In this document: positions 1-10,059 of the stretch, one piece after another | How the letters are laid out: each line of letters starts with the position of its first letter | How positions within the stretch are numbered: position 1 is the stretch's first letter | Origin: Aureobasidium sp. EXF-3400 | Taxonomy: Eukaryota > Ascomycota > Dothideomycetes > Dothideales > Saccotheciaceae | Direction: 5' to 3' | Length of the DNA stretch: 39,850 nt | Assembly (NCBI GenBank): GCA_024195585.1 | Contig: SWBL01000407.1 | Coordinates: 1-39,850 of the forward strand | Made by a program: the position numbers and the translations under genes | Notes under the pieces: generated by a model | What the model was told of the DNA's origin: nothing | Seen by the model: only the letters and a program-made list of their open reading frames with translations | The model's database searches: none

Positions 1-1
1 T

Positions 2-92
2 GCCGGGGTAGCTCAATCGGTAGAGCGTGTGGCTCTTATCTTCTTAGATATTCCAAACCTCAAGGTCGCGGGTTCGAGCCCCGCCTTCGGCT
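2..92 (+). tRNA. tRNA-Lys (anticodon CUU) with an intron
   Basis: A full cloverleaf can be folded. The 7-bp acceptor stem pairs 2-8 with 85-91 (two G-U pairs) with discriminator T92. The D arm is GCTC/GAGC. The anticodon CTT lies at 35-37. The T arm GCGGG/CCCGC (68-72, 80-84) encloses TTCGAGC. An intron of about 18 nt (39-56) sits one base 3' of the anticodon, the standard position for eukaryotic nuclear tRNA introns. Internal A box (TAGCTCAATCGG) and B box (GGTTCGAGCC) are present. The anticodon stem TGTGG/CCTCA has a central T-T mismatch (30/60). Confidence 0.9.
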
Positions 93-239
93 ATTCCTAC
101 AAACAGTTGACATCCTTTTTTGATTTTGCACGGTCATTGTGCTGGAAAAAGTAAAAAAGAGTGTGAGTGGGAATTTTGAAGAATTTTTTTCTGTGGTGAA
201 GCCTGGCTTGGCGGGCAGGGTGGGCGTTGGACTTCGGAT

Positions 240-698
240 TTGCGGAACTTCCATACTAATTCATCCCTCACAAGTGGCAGAGTATTCTGTCCAGTTCCTG
301 GCTGCGAAGATACAAGCACAGAGACATGGACGGTTGACAAGTTCTACAAGCATTTGAACGAAGAAATACACACTACCTACTTCGAGGAAGTCGGAAGTCA
401 CGTCTGTCCCTTCGGATGTGAGGAGGGGTTCCTCAACGACTATGCCTTACACAAGCACATCCAGAAACAATCGTGTGAGAGGGCGGCCAAACTCCTCGCT
501 AGAATCAAGAACTGTAGCCAGTGCAACGATACCTCTGGCAAGGTTCCCGACATTGTCGGCGCGTTGGATCATCTAGCAGACGACCATCCTCAGCTTATGT
601 CAGTCGCTGGTTCCCCTTACGTCTGCGCTCCCTGCGGCGTTGGTTTCCCTACTGAAGCACTGTTCTGTTGGCCATCTTGCACTCGTCAGTGGACGTAG
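240..698 (+). pseudogene. C2H2-like zinc-finger ORF remnant (no ATG, probable frameshift)
   Basis: This open frame of about 150 codons carries four Cys/His clusters: CPVPGC followed by H-x5-H, CPFGC followed by a His/Cys pair, CSQC followed by H-x4-H, and CAPC. This resembles a run of degenerate C2H2 fingers. There is no in-frame ATG before the fingers, so it is either a 3' exon of a gene whose 5' part I cannot find or a relic. The fourth finger loses its histidines because the frame runs into a stop at about 696. One base shifted near 662, the alternative frame reads VGHLALVSGRSDAH and stays open to a TAG at about 760. It lies between the tRNA and the repeat-rich block. I cannot name the family; nucleic-acid binding is inferred only. 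Confidence 0.35.
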
Positions 699-1026
699 TG
701 ATGCTCATCCTGCCAAGATTAGATCTCTTAACATGGTTTACCCTGCACCTCCAATTGTGTAGCCGAACGTGAGACTCGGACGAGGCGAAAAATCCAGCGA
801 AAGAAGCGAGAGGGTTTTATGTCATTATGTAGACATTAATGAAAAGAAGAGGTCGTCTGTCACGTTGACTCAATAACTGGATCGTACTAGATGTGATAAT
901 AATAATGTTGGGTCCTCTACTCTCATTTCATTCTATTGACTGATCTTGAAGGTTCTAGATGAGTGTCACATTGCTTTTTGTCGTTGGCGCTTTCAGATCA
1001 GAACAGATAATCCCAAAGGAAACTTT
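699..1026. other. Intergenic, no gene seen
   Basis: AT-rich sequence between the zinc-finger remnant and the first copy of the dispersed motif. The end of the shifted zinc-finger frame lies here; otherwise I see no coding or RNA signal. Confidence 0.5.
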
Positions 1027-1713
1027 CATATGTTGACCGTTACTGTAAGATATGGTAGAGATTGCTGTATAGGGTGATTGAGAAGGACTTGTAAGCTAAC
1101 AATTATTGCTCCTTGCATGCAGCTACTAAAATGCCAGGTCCTGGATCTTCCATCCTTTGCCAATTGATTGAAACCTCACCTATCCTCACACACCTTCCAA
1201 TTCATTTCTTGTATTCGAATTCATTCCTTATATTCGAATACGAGTCTCATACTTGGATGAGTTTCGTATCCGGGCGAGACTCTTATTCGGGCGAGAGAGT
1301 CATATTTCAGATGGGTTCTTCGACCCTCCGGACGAGATATAGTAGCGATATATATTTCAATGTAGGGGGGATCATGGAATAGAAGGTGTGACCAGACACA
1401 AGGTGTAGTAGAACAGGAGGCATAATGAAATGGGATACGTAGGTGATCACATATCAGGATGTACAATATTCTATAAATTTGACTGCCAGTGGTTACGGTC
1501 AACATATAGCGCGGTATTCCTACGGTTATATTTTTGATTTTTATTGTTCGACGATCTTGGGATTGGACATCGATTCGAGCCTTTGAGTACTCTCTCGCAG
1601 CTACGGTCAACATATAACACTTGGATAAATTCCGGAGGCGCAGGACGAATTGTCTAGATTGCCAAGGGTAGAGAAGGTGAGACAATGTGTAGATCAGTAA
1701 CGGTCAACATATG
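1027..1713. mobile_element. Putative non-autonomous element bounded by perfect 19-bp inverted repeats
   Basis: CATATGTTGACCGTTACTG at 1027-1045 is the exact reverse complement of CAGTAACGGTCAACATATG at 1695-1713. Two further inverted-orientation copies of the core lie inside (1493-1509 and 1601-1616). The sequence between has no convincing ORF. If the outer TA/TA pair is a target-site duplication, the ends would read TGTTGACCG...CGGTCAACA, as in a TA-targeting MITE; this is an inference, and the ATAT could equally be part of the repeat. A small imperfect inverted repeat (GAATACGAGTCTC / GAGACTCTTATTC) also lies inside, around 1236-1290. Confidence 0.4.
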
Positions 1714-2021
1714 GCTGGGTGAGAAGGAAATTACGTGCCTCACACCTGAGGAATCATGACTTCATTTCAAACTACGATGATTCGGTTGCGAGGATTGAGA
1801 TGCGTGTGCGTACGCTAACTACGCGAGATTTACGCGGGATTTTCTGCGAGGAGTTCCCTGCTGCCTGGTTGCATCGATCAAGTATATCCCGCCACTCGGA
1901 CATCTCTACATGCTTTCACGATCTCCAATGGTTTCAAACTGCAGATGCTACCGTCACGTCCTCCCATCTATCGTAAGTGTCATTTCGTCCCCAAGTCAAT
2001 TTACGCTTTCTTACTGAACGT

Positions 2022-2090
2022 AAGCACAGTGAGAAGCTGAGCACAGTGAGAAGCTAAGCACAGTGAAAAGCTAAGCACAGTGAGAATCTA
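2022..2090. repeat. 17-bp tandem repeat, about 4 copies
   Basis: The unit AGCACAGTGAGAAGCTA is repeated head to tail four times with one or two substitutions per copy and a partial fifth copy. No reading frame is involved (17 is not a multiple of 3). It is a simple minisatellite in the gene-poor block. Confidence 0.85.
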
Positions 2091-3055
2091 AGTGATTTTG
2101 CCAAGTTAAGTAATTATAAATCCAAGGCATTAGTACTCTAGGAATGATCCTAGAGAGTCACCACTCGCTAACTATTCTAACATTCTCTACAGTACGCCTA
2201 GAGATCCTTTATACACTTCCTATCGACGATCACATCTCCTCCCAGTTACCGTCATCCAAACTTAAGCTATTATTCAAACTTGAGCTATGCGACGTGCGGT
2301 TACCTAACGACAACGAGTTAACGAAAACGGAAACGAAAACGGAGACGCACAATTCGATACGGCATACTTAAGGTAGCTACTTTATACGCGGTCCTTGTTC
2401 CTCCTCGCGCCAAATGTCGGGCTATACTATGTTCGCTTAAAAATGATCGAGACGTAGATCTAAATCGCTATAAGTCTAACTCCCGCTTTCTTAGGTGTGT
2501 TATTGCAGTAGGTATCGACCTAACTAACTACCACGTAGAAGCAGAGATATCGTCACTTGTTTAGATGACAAATGGCCGCTACTGTCTCCTCTTGCTCGTA
2601 AGCTTCTATACCGATAGATATAAAGAACGGAATGATGTTCCTAACCCGTGAACTACATCCTGGACAATGCTCCTAACTTGAGGACTACATCCTAGAAATT
2701 CGAGACCGCAAATGAAAATGAAAACACCTATAGGTCTTACCGGCATGAACGCACATTAAGACTACCCCTCTCTACATTCGTGGCGTCTTTTCGCGTAGCG
2801 GCTAACCCGAAGCTAATAGAGAAGCATAAAGTACCTCGGAATGCATCCCGGATTCCAATATGGATTGCGTCTTGACGAGGAGAATATGCATTCCTTAAGA
2901 ACTCATACAGGGAATTAATACAGTAAAAGTATAGAGACGTTAAATTGAAGAACTGCTTGATATCCGGGAATTTTCCAACAGTCTCCGTCTCCACCTTCGC
3001 CTTCGTCAAATCATCAAGTCACACTATGAGAAATTCTATTTCTTCTCATCTATGT
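2091..3055. other. Gene-poor AT-rich sequence
   Basis: No gene is supported here. It contains a perfect 8-bp inverted repeat CTCTAGGA-ATGA-TCCTAGAG (2136-2155) inside a stretch that recurs near 37,590-37,612. There is also an A/C/G-rich short repeat (AAACGGAAACGAAAACGGA) near 2325-2345. Confidence 0.5.
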
Positions 3056-3916
3056 CAATATGTTGACCGTAGGTCGCTTTGCTAGGCAATGTGGAGAGGA
3101 CTCGTGTCAATGACTCGACCCGGTTAGAGCTAGTGATCCCGGACTATATACACAACAAGCAGAGAAAATAAATCCAGTCCGCTGTTATATGTTGACCGTA
3201 GCGCACCTGTCCCAATTCTGGAGAGGATGCAACCGGAGAAACATCTTCACGCGATCACAACGCTCCCCTTGCAGAATAGAAGCCATCCAGAAATCTACTC
3301 GGAATGGAAAATGGCGGTGATAATAAAGCGCTCCAAAATAACAGAAGAACAGGAGAACACAACAAGCAATTACGGCTGCAGTACTGAAGACAGCCTCTGG
3401 AGATATAACGGAACTTCTCGCATCTTACTCAACATAACACAGAGCAATTGTACTCGCTCATCGATAACAGTGGATGGAGCAGTCGCTCACCCATAGCGGC
3501 AGGTGTAGGTGAGTAAGTTGCTGACTAGTTCTGGGGGAGCTTGAAGACTTCCAAGAGCCACACATGGGTTATCGCGAAAAGCTATCATAGTTATGTTCCC
3601 TAGTTAGCATGACATAGGTTTTCTACGGTCATCATATGATACCCTGCGTGCAGATTTTTATAGCAATTTGATTTTGAGAATGGTAGCTGCAACACTCGTT
3701 AGAGGCTTCTTATGCGATGCAAGTAACAGTGATCGTAAAACCTCATGGAACGAATGAGGGAACATCTAAGATGCAATTTACATAGCGTATATATAATAGA
3801 AGAATACAAGAATACGAAAAAATATCTTCCATCTAGAAACTTACCAAAGCTATCACCGTAGTTGCCATGAGAAAATATAAGCCTGTTGTGATGTGATTAT
3901 ATATGTTGACCGTAGC
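3056..3916. repeat. Cluster of four dispersed-motif copies
   Basis: Copies of the ATATGTTGACCGTAG motif lie at about 3059-3072 (+), 3188-3202 (+), 3623-3637 (-, one internal change, GGTCATCATATG) and 3901-3916 (+). The + copy at 3188 and the - copy at 3637 are about 450 bp apart and could be ends of a second element. No ORF between them is convincing. Confidence 0.45.
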
Positions 3917-3917
3917 G

Positions 3918-4215
3918 GCTATCGAGATAACCCCTACGAAAGGGTAATGATATAAGAGAAGAAGCGAGAGACCCTATGAAGCAAGGTCTGTCAAGATATT
4001 CTCTGCGAAAGGATGATGATATATGGGAAGAAACGAGAGACTCCATGAAGCAAGGTCTATTAGGATATTTCCTGCGAAAGGATCATGATACAAGAGAAGG
4101 CGCGAGAGAATCCATGAAGCAAGGTTTGTCAAGATATTCCCTGCCAAAGGATGGTGATATAAGGAAAGAACTAAGAGACTCCATGAAGCAAGGTTTGCTC
4201 CATGCATACAGCATC
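3918..4215. repeat. 69-bp minisatellite (23-codon period), about 4.2 copies
   Basis: Four units of exactly 69 nt begin with ATGAAGCAAGGT at 3976, 4045, 4114 and 4183 (the last partial), preceded by a diverged partial unit from about 3919. The + frame is open across all units, giving a 23-residue repeat that begins MKQGL and contains RKD and RDS; it closes at a stop at 4216-4218. Many differences between units change amino acids, and no start, intron or homologue is evident. I treat it as a minisatellite that may derive from a coding repeat. Its left edge abuts a dispersed-motif copy (3901-3916). Confidence 0.7.
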
Positions 4216-4218
4216 TAA

Positions 4219-5412
4219 TGATCGCGCCAATTGATCTGCCTCTGCTTATATATACAAGTGGTCTTCATCCGTACTAGGTAGTAGCCAATTAAGCTTCTTT
4301 CTTTCTATCCTTGTTAACGCTAAACGTTTGTGCTATGAAGAGTCTAAGAAATCCTCGTACGACGGCAATAAAAGAGAAGGCTCTGGATTGTGTTCATGAT
4401 TACAGTGTCATCTCACACTACGTGATATATATTTAACACTTCGGCGACACCCTTCTTTTGCTTGTCAGGCACTAGCTTTCAGTACAGCAAGGAAGAGAGA
4501 AGGAGAGAGGTAGTAGGTGTATGATGAACTTTTGAAGAAGTATTAGGTGTATTCAACTCTACGACTTGTCCCAATTGGGGCCTTTCTTGATTCAGCTGAG
4601 GTAGCCATTCGAGGCCTAAGGCACACGAGCAATATCGAGGAGGAGATAGCAGCTCAATTCGATGTATAAGAGGACCACGAAGTAGACGAGGAACTGGAGG
4701 AGCTACCTCATGTGCCTATACATGAGGCCTTTATCTATACGGGGAGCAGTAGACGGAGGACGTATCGAGGCCAGTCCTTGATCAATTGAATCGGCAAGGC
4801 TAGTATTATAAGGACGAAGGCATGAAAGCCTTCGGCAAGCAGCAACAACCTCCTTCTTCGCAACGTAGATAAATGCCAAAGCTTCCTCTGTACAACGATA
4901 ACCTCGTTATAACGATAAAGGAAGGGCCGAGAAGAAGTATCGCTATAGCGAGGTGTTACTGTATCCAATTTTTGTTAACTTCAAATTTCTGTTTCTCTTT
5001 GCCGAAATTTCCCATCGCACAGGTACTCATGCTTCGCTTGCCCACAAAAGCTTATGCCACCCGCACTTTAGTTGCTTCCTCTTACGTCTCTCTCAGTTTG
5101 CTAAGATTACCAGTATAGGCGTACAGTGCAACCGATGTTATACCACTAGACTTATCTATTTCTTTCTGATCTTGTCCAGGCCAGGGTCGGCGCTGGACAC
5201 TGTAATCGCTGACCCACACATCCGAGCTCGCGGAGTAGACCAATGGACATACACGTGCTTGTTGACATCGAGCAGGAGTGACACGAGGTAGAGCATAGGA
5301 AAAGATGATGCAGATGATTAATCACTACCGGAAGAAAGCATTGTTGATTCCTACTCCTAATCTTCATATCTCATAAGCGTCGCGAAGGATTACTTGTCTA
5401 TCTATCTACCCA
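4219..5412. other. Gene-poor sequence with a decayed ORF fragment
   Basis: No intact gene is seen. From 4547 to 4789 the + strand reads as an acidic, protein-like frame (it includes NIEEEIAAQFDV, then EDHEVDEELEELPHVPIHE) broken by one TAA at 4667-4669 and lacking a start. The last part (about 5,290-5,412) would hold the 3' UTR of the glycogen phosphorylase gene. Confidence 0.4.
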
Positions 5413-8400
5413 TCATGCACCATTCTGCTTGATCTTCTGGGGCTCAACGTTCCAGATCATCTCAGCATACTCCTCGATACAACGATCGGCGGTGAAGAAG
5501 CCCATACGGGCGACTGCGAGAATGGTCCTGTGCAGCCAAGCCTCTTGGTCCTTGAAGGCTTCGTCAATGGCATCGTGAGTCTTGCAGTATGCTTCAAAGT
5601 CGGCAGAGGTCAACCAGTGGTCGTGGTTGACGACGGTGTTTGTCAGAGCGGAGAACTCGTCCGAATGGCCGAACATGCCGCTGTGGATGGCATCGAAGAC
5701 CTTTTGGAGACCGTCGTCAATCAGGACACCTTCGTAGGTGTGCTGGTGACGAATATCCTCAACATCTTCGGCAAGGTTACCGAACAAGAAGATGTTGTCC
5801 TCACCAATCTCTCTGGTGATCTCAATGTTGGCGCCATCGCAGGTACCGATGATGAGACCTCCGTTGAGAACGAACTTCATGTTGGAAGTACCCGATGCCT
5901 CGGTACCGGCAGTCGAAATGTGCTCACTGATATCGGAGGCAGGTGCGATGATCTCACACTTGGAGACGTTGTAGTCTTCAATGAAGATGACCTTCAAGGC
6001 ATCACCAATCTCAGGGTCGTTGTTGACAACTCTGCCAACCTCGTTGACAAGATGAATGATGCACTTGGCCATCCAGTAACCAGGAGCAGCCTTGCCACCA
6101 AAGATGGAAACTCTGGGCTGCATCTTCTTTCTAGCCTCTGGTGACATGGCCTTGAGAGCCAGATAACGGTGGATGACGCCGAAAATGTTGAGCTGCTGAC
6201 GCTTGTACTCATGAATACGCTTGACCTGAATGTCGAACAAGGCTGCTGGGTTAACCTTCACGCCGGTAGTCTCCTTGATGTAGTTGGCAAGACGAGTCTT
6301 GTTGGCGTACTTGATGTCTTGGAATGCTTTGCGGAACTCCTTGTCATCGGCATATGTCTCAATCTTGTGCAGGAGTGTAAGATCCTTCAGGAAGTCATAG
6401 CCACCAAGCTTTGAAGCGATAAGTGCGGATAGCTTGGGGTTGGCTTGGTGTAGCCAACGACGAGGAGTGATACCGTTGGTGACGTTGGTGAACTTGTCTT
6501 GACCATAGATCTTGACAAAGTCTTTGAAGATGGTTGTCTTGATCAGGTCAGAGTGCAATTCTGCTACGCCGTTGACCTTGTGAGAACCAACGATGGCGAG
6601 GAACGCCATGCGGATCATCTTGGGGTTAGACTCCTCAACGATGGAAACGCGAGAAAGCATGTCGCGGTCCTTGGGGAAGGTACGCTCAACATACTGCAGG
6701 AAATGCAGGTTGATCTCGTAAATAATCTCGAGGTGGCGAGGAAGCAGATGTTGGATCAACGGGACGGACCATTTCTCGAGAGCCTCTGCCATGACGGTGT
6801 GGTTGGTGTATCCGAAAGTGTTTACAACAATGCTCCAGGCAGTGTCCCAGTCGAGGCCTTCGTTGTCGACCAAGATGCGTTGCAGCTCTGGAATGGCAAG
6901 CGTTGGGTGAGTGTCGTTAAGTTGGATAGCAATCTGGTTGGGAAACTCCTTCCAGGCCTTCTTTGACTTCTTGAAACGACGGACAATGTCATTGAGTGAG
7001 GCAGCACACCAGAAGTACTGTTGCTTGAGACGAAGCTCCTTACCGCGGTCAAGGCTTGATCAATGTTAGTGTTTTATTCGTCATCCGCCGTCAGCTCAAC
7101 TTACTTGTCGTTGGGGTATAGTACAGCAGAGATGGTCTCGGCTCTCATCTGGTCATGGACAGACTGTTCGTACTCGCCAGAGTTGAACTTTTGGAAGTCG
7201 AACTCGCCACTTGCAGCCTTGCTGGACCACAGACGCAAGTTGTTGGTAGTAGGCGTGTTATAACCAGGAATCGGTACGTCGTAGGCATTGGCAGTTACTA
7301 TCTCGCCATTCTCCCAGACCGAAACCTGTCTTCCATTGTCATCGTTGTACTTGCGAACATTACCATAGAATTGGATGTCAACCGTGACATCGTGTCGTGG
7401 GAACTCCCATGGGTTGAAGTCGAGCCAGTAGTCGGGAACCTCAACTTGGTATCCGTTGATGATCTCCTGCTTGAAGATACCATATCTATATCTCAGACCG
7501 TAGCCCCAGGCCGGGTAGTCGAGCGAGGCAAGACTGTCCAGAAAGCAAGCGGCGAGACGACCAAGACCACCATTACCGAGAGCAGCATCACGCTCGATGC
7601 CAATGACATCCTCCATGCGGAAGCCTAGATCGGCCAGACCCTCTACTCAAGAATTAGACTCGCCATGTTTGATGTCCAGATGTATACCTTACCTCTTGCG
7701 ACATCCTTGAGGCCAACGTTGAGCATAGCATTATCCAAAGCTCTTCCCATCAAGAATTCGAGAGACAGATCTGTATCTGTCAGTAACGATGCTGACGCCG
7801 AGGGCTGCCGATCTTACAGTAGACACGCTTCTGATCAGCAAAGGTATGGCTTTGCTGTGTCTTGTTCCAGTCGATGATCAAGCGGTCACGGAACGCCAAA
7901 GCTGTTCCGCCGTAGGCAGCACTATATTTTCAATCAGCTAGACTTCTTGCCCCATCGGACGGCTGGACAGACCCTTCATCGCAGTTGTAGAGCGAACGAG
8001 CGAGGGTTGTCTCAATGTGACGAATTGCTGCAGCCTGCCAGTCCAGTTAGAACTGTAGGATTTGTGTTTGTTGAAGCCTCTGGTACCTCAAAGTCCTCCT
8101 TGTTCTTGAAGCCTGAAGCACTCTGCTCGGGTCAGTGTCTGGTCGGCGTTTCGTCAACGATTGGGCACGGTCATACATGTTTCTTCCAGCTAGAGCACTC
8201 GTGTTAGCATCGTCTTCGCCAGGTTAACTGGTTGTTTACGTACGCAGTCTTTTGCTCATCTGGAATCTCAGCTTCAACACTCTTGATATCAGATGCACCA
8301 AAGCCAGTAATTGTACGCTTGTGCTTGGGCCTTGTGATGCCAGCAGGTCCAATGGGACCAGAGAGTTCGGCTACTGGAGCCGATGTTGATGGCCTGCGTG

Positions 8401-8425
8401 AACGAACGGTAGGTGTGGTAGCCAT
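5413..8425 (-). CDS. GPH1: Glycogen phosphorylase
   Basis: Releases glucose-1-phosphate from glycogen using pyridoxal phosphate, in the cytosol. My model has eight exons: 8425-8244, 8189-8177, 8122-8087, 8034-7973, 7921-7818, 7770-7693, 7642-7105 and 7054-5413. They sum to 2655 nt, an 884-residue protein, the usual family length. Family motifs include [34 protein letters not shown], the [16 protein letters not shown] stretch, [10 protein letters not shown] and [10 protein letters not shown], whose Lys (about residue 731) is the PLP-binding lysine. The N-terminus contains KHKRTITGF, similar to the phosphorylated N-terminal segment of yeast Gph1; regulation by phosphorylation is an inference. 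Exon 2 is only 13 nt. The start ATG is the first in-frame ATG and is followed by a conserved-looking N-terminus. Confidence 0.95.
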
Positions 8426-8448
8426 GATGGAGGATGATGCAGAGAACG

Positions 8449-8472
8449 AGGGGGATTGAGGGGTATGAGGGG
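8449..8472. promoter_or_regulatory. Three AGGGG (STRE-like) boxes near the phosphorylase start
   Basis: AGGGG occurs at 8449, 8459 and 8468, 24-47 nt upstream of the GPH1 start codon. Yeast GPH1 is controlled through STREs by Msn2/4, so a stress-response role is conceivable. The boxes lie so close to the ATG that they may simply be a pyrimidine-rich 5' UTR on the coding strand. Low confidence. Confidence 0.25.
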
Positions 8473-9129
8473 CAGCTTAGAGCTGACTGCAACCAGGAAG
8501 ATGATTGACAGGGGAAGGAAGAGGACGAGGAGAGAAAGAAGCGAAGACGTCGACGACTCCCAACGTTTCCAGAGCTCTGAACCGCGTGCCGTAAGTGGCT
8601 GCTGCTCGTGAGGGTGGCAGGATTGGCTTGCTGGCAGCTGTTGGGTGTTCGCACTCCGTGAGTTCCCCCAATGTAGCTTGTGATGCGGGGTACACAGGGA
8701 AAGACGCGGGTCTGGCGTGATCTGGAGCCGCTCGGGTGCACTTCCCGAAACCTTCTTTCAGCTCCTGGGACGAACAACTTGCCCTTTCGGTTGACAGTCG
8801 CTCCGAATCTTGCACATGCACCGTGACAACTTGTGCAACACGCAGTAGCTCATGTTGATATTAGCATTACTAGCTAGTCTGATATCTGCTTCTCATGTAC
8901 TGTTGCCATGTGTAAAGCTCGTCCGGGTATCATCGTGAGCTGCCAAAGAAGAAACCACCCAGCCTGCCCCTTTTCCCATGCCCATCATACGCCGTAATTC
9001 TTATATCGATGATTGCCCTCGCTCATTAAACTCCTGATACCACATGCATTATGTCGCACCTGTATTCGTCTCGACCTCCAGGGCCAGTATGACAGTCCGA
9101 CAAAGGCCCGCTTTGTCATATGACAATCA
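8473..9129. other. Intergenic: phosphorylase promoter and cyclin 3' region
   Basis: Both flanking genes are on the minus strand, so this holds the GPH1 promoter/5' UTR and the 3' end of the cyclin-like gene. I see no further gene. Confidence 0.6.
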
Positions 9130-10059
9130 TCAGATTGATCGCTGCGCTGGAGTCGCAGGAAGATATTGAAGCATCAAATTATCATCACCGTGCATGCAGT
9201 CGGGTGACGGTTCAGGTGTTACAAGCCCATGCTGGATAGTTGTTTGTGGGCCAAGGACTAATCTGAGAGCTTCGTCCTCGTCAACGATGAACGGTGCCAA
9301 GGACGAGCCTTTGCTGTGTGCAACAACTCCTGAACCTGATAGCGTCGTGAGAGCTGCCTCGATAGCCATTGGTGCAGCGAGGGAGTGAATCGACCAATCC
9401 AGCTTGGCAAGGACGATGCGGTTCATGGTACTGATCTGCTCAGTGCTGAAGATACCTCCAGCGACTTGTCGTGACCAGTGGAACAGATTTCTGGGATGGT
9501 CCTCTGTGAAGGATACTGCAACGCTCAGCGCTGACAGAATAACTAGAGCTCGCTGGCAAGAAGCATCGGATTCAGGTCCATGCATTTCCATAATTTTCGA
9601 TTGCATGTGACCGGAAGCAAATGCAACCGGGTTGCTGTGCCAGCAGTGCATAGCTGCAACGGTTGGTTGAGATAAGATATTGTAAGCCAGAGCAACGGTC
9701 TCCATGGGCACTCGAGAATTGTTCAAGAATTGTGTGATCATGGACTGCAATGGTTTGATGGAGTTGCAGCTGTGACATGCAGTGATGTTGCAAAGTACGT
9801 CTGCAGCAATGGTGACTAGGACTCTTGTAAGCTCACGTGCCTGTTAACAAATGTGTTTTTCAGAAGACATACATGAAGGTGAGATGTCAGAAACCGACGA
9901 GTCATGTCTTTCATGAGCGGACTCTTCCCTCCACCAAGCTTCTTTCATTGTGGGCGAGGGTAGTTGAGATAGAGGCGAGAGACTGTCCAGGTAGGCGTCA
10001 AGGTCAGGCGAGGAGAGCGAGTCGCAGAAGCTCAGAGCTGGAGAAGATAGAGCCGACAT
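9130..10059 (-). CDS. Cyclin-like protein (cyclin N-terminal domain)
   Basis: My model has two exons, 10059-9895 and 9840-9130, giving 291 residues. The intron is 54 nt with a GTTTCT donor and TTAACAG acceptor; the alternative donor GTATGT would leave a 32-nt intron and break the frame. The N-terminus is Ser/Pro-rich and low complexity. The middle (from SSARELTRVL to KLDWSIHSL) reads like a cyclin box: VPMETVALAYNIL, then RALVILSALSVAVSFTED, then FSTEQISTMNRIVLAKLDW. This resembles fungal PCL/Pho80-type cyclins that activate a CDK such as Pho85, but I cannot assign the partner. The C-terminus is short and acidic. Confidence 0.6.

Noticed and set aside
1031..1709. Reading the TG...CA ends as a solo LTR
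   Set aside because: The ends are TG/CA, but I see no 5-bp target duplication (TCATA against TATGG), no primer-binding site and no polypurine tract; a TA-flanked inverted-repeat element fits better.
2022..2090. Possible CRISPR-like array
   Set aside because: The units are contiguous 17-mers without spacers, in a eukaryotic genome; a plain tandem repeat.
5530..6144. 204-codon + strand ORF inside the phosphorylase gene
   Set aside because: It is the antisense shadow of a strongly conserved exon; its open frame follows from the codon use of the real gene, and it has no family match.
9844..9875. 32-nt intron with a GTATGT donor in the cyclin-like gene
   Set aside because: Too short for fungal splicing and it would put the cyclin domain out of frame; the 54-nt version with the GTTTCT donor was used.
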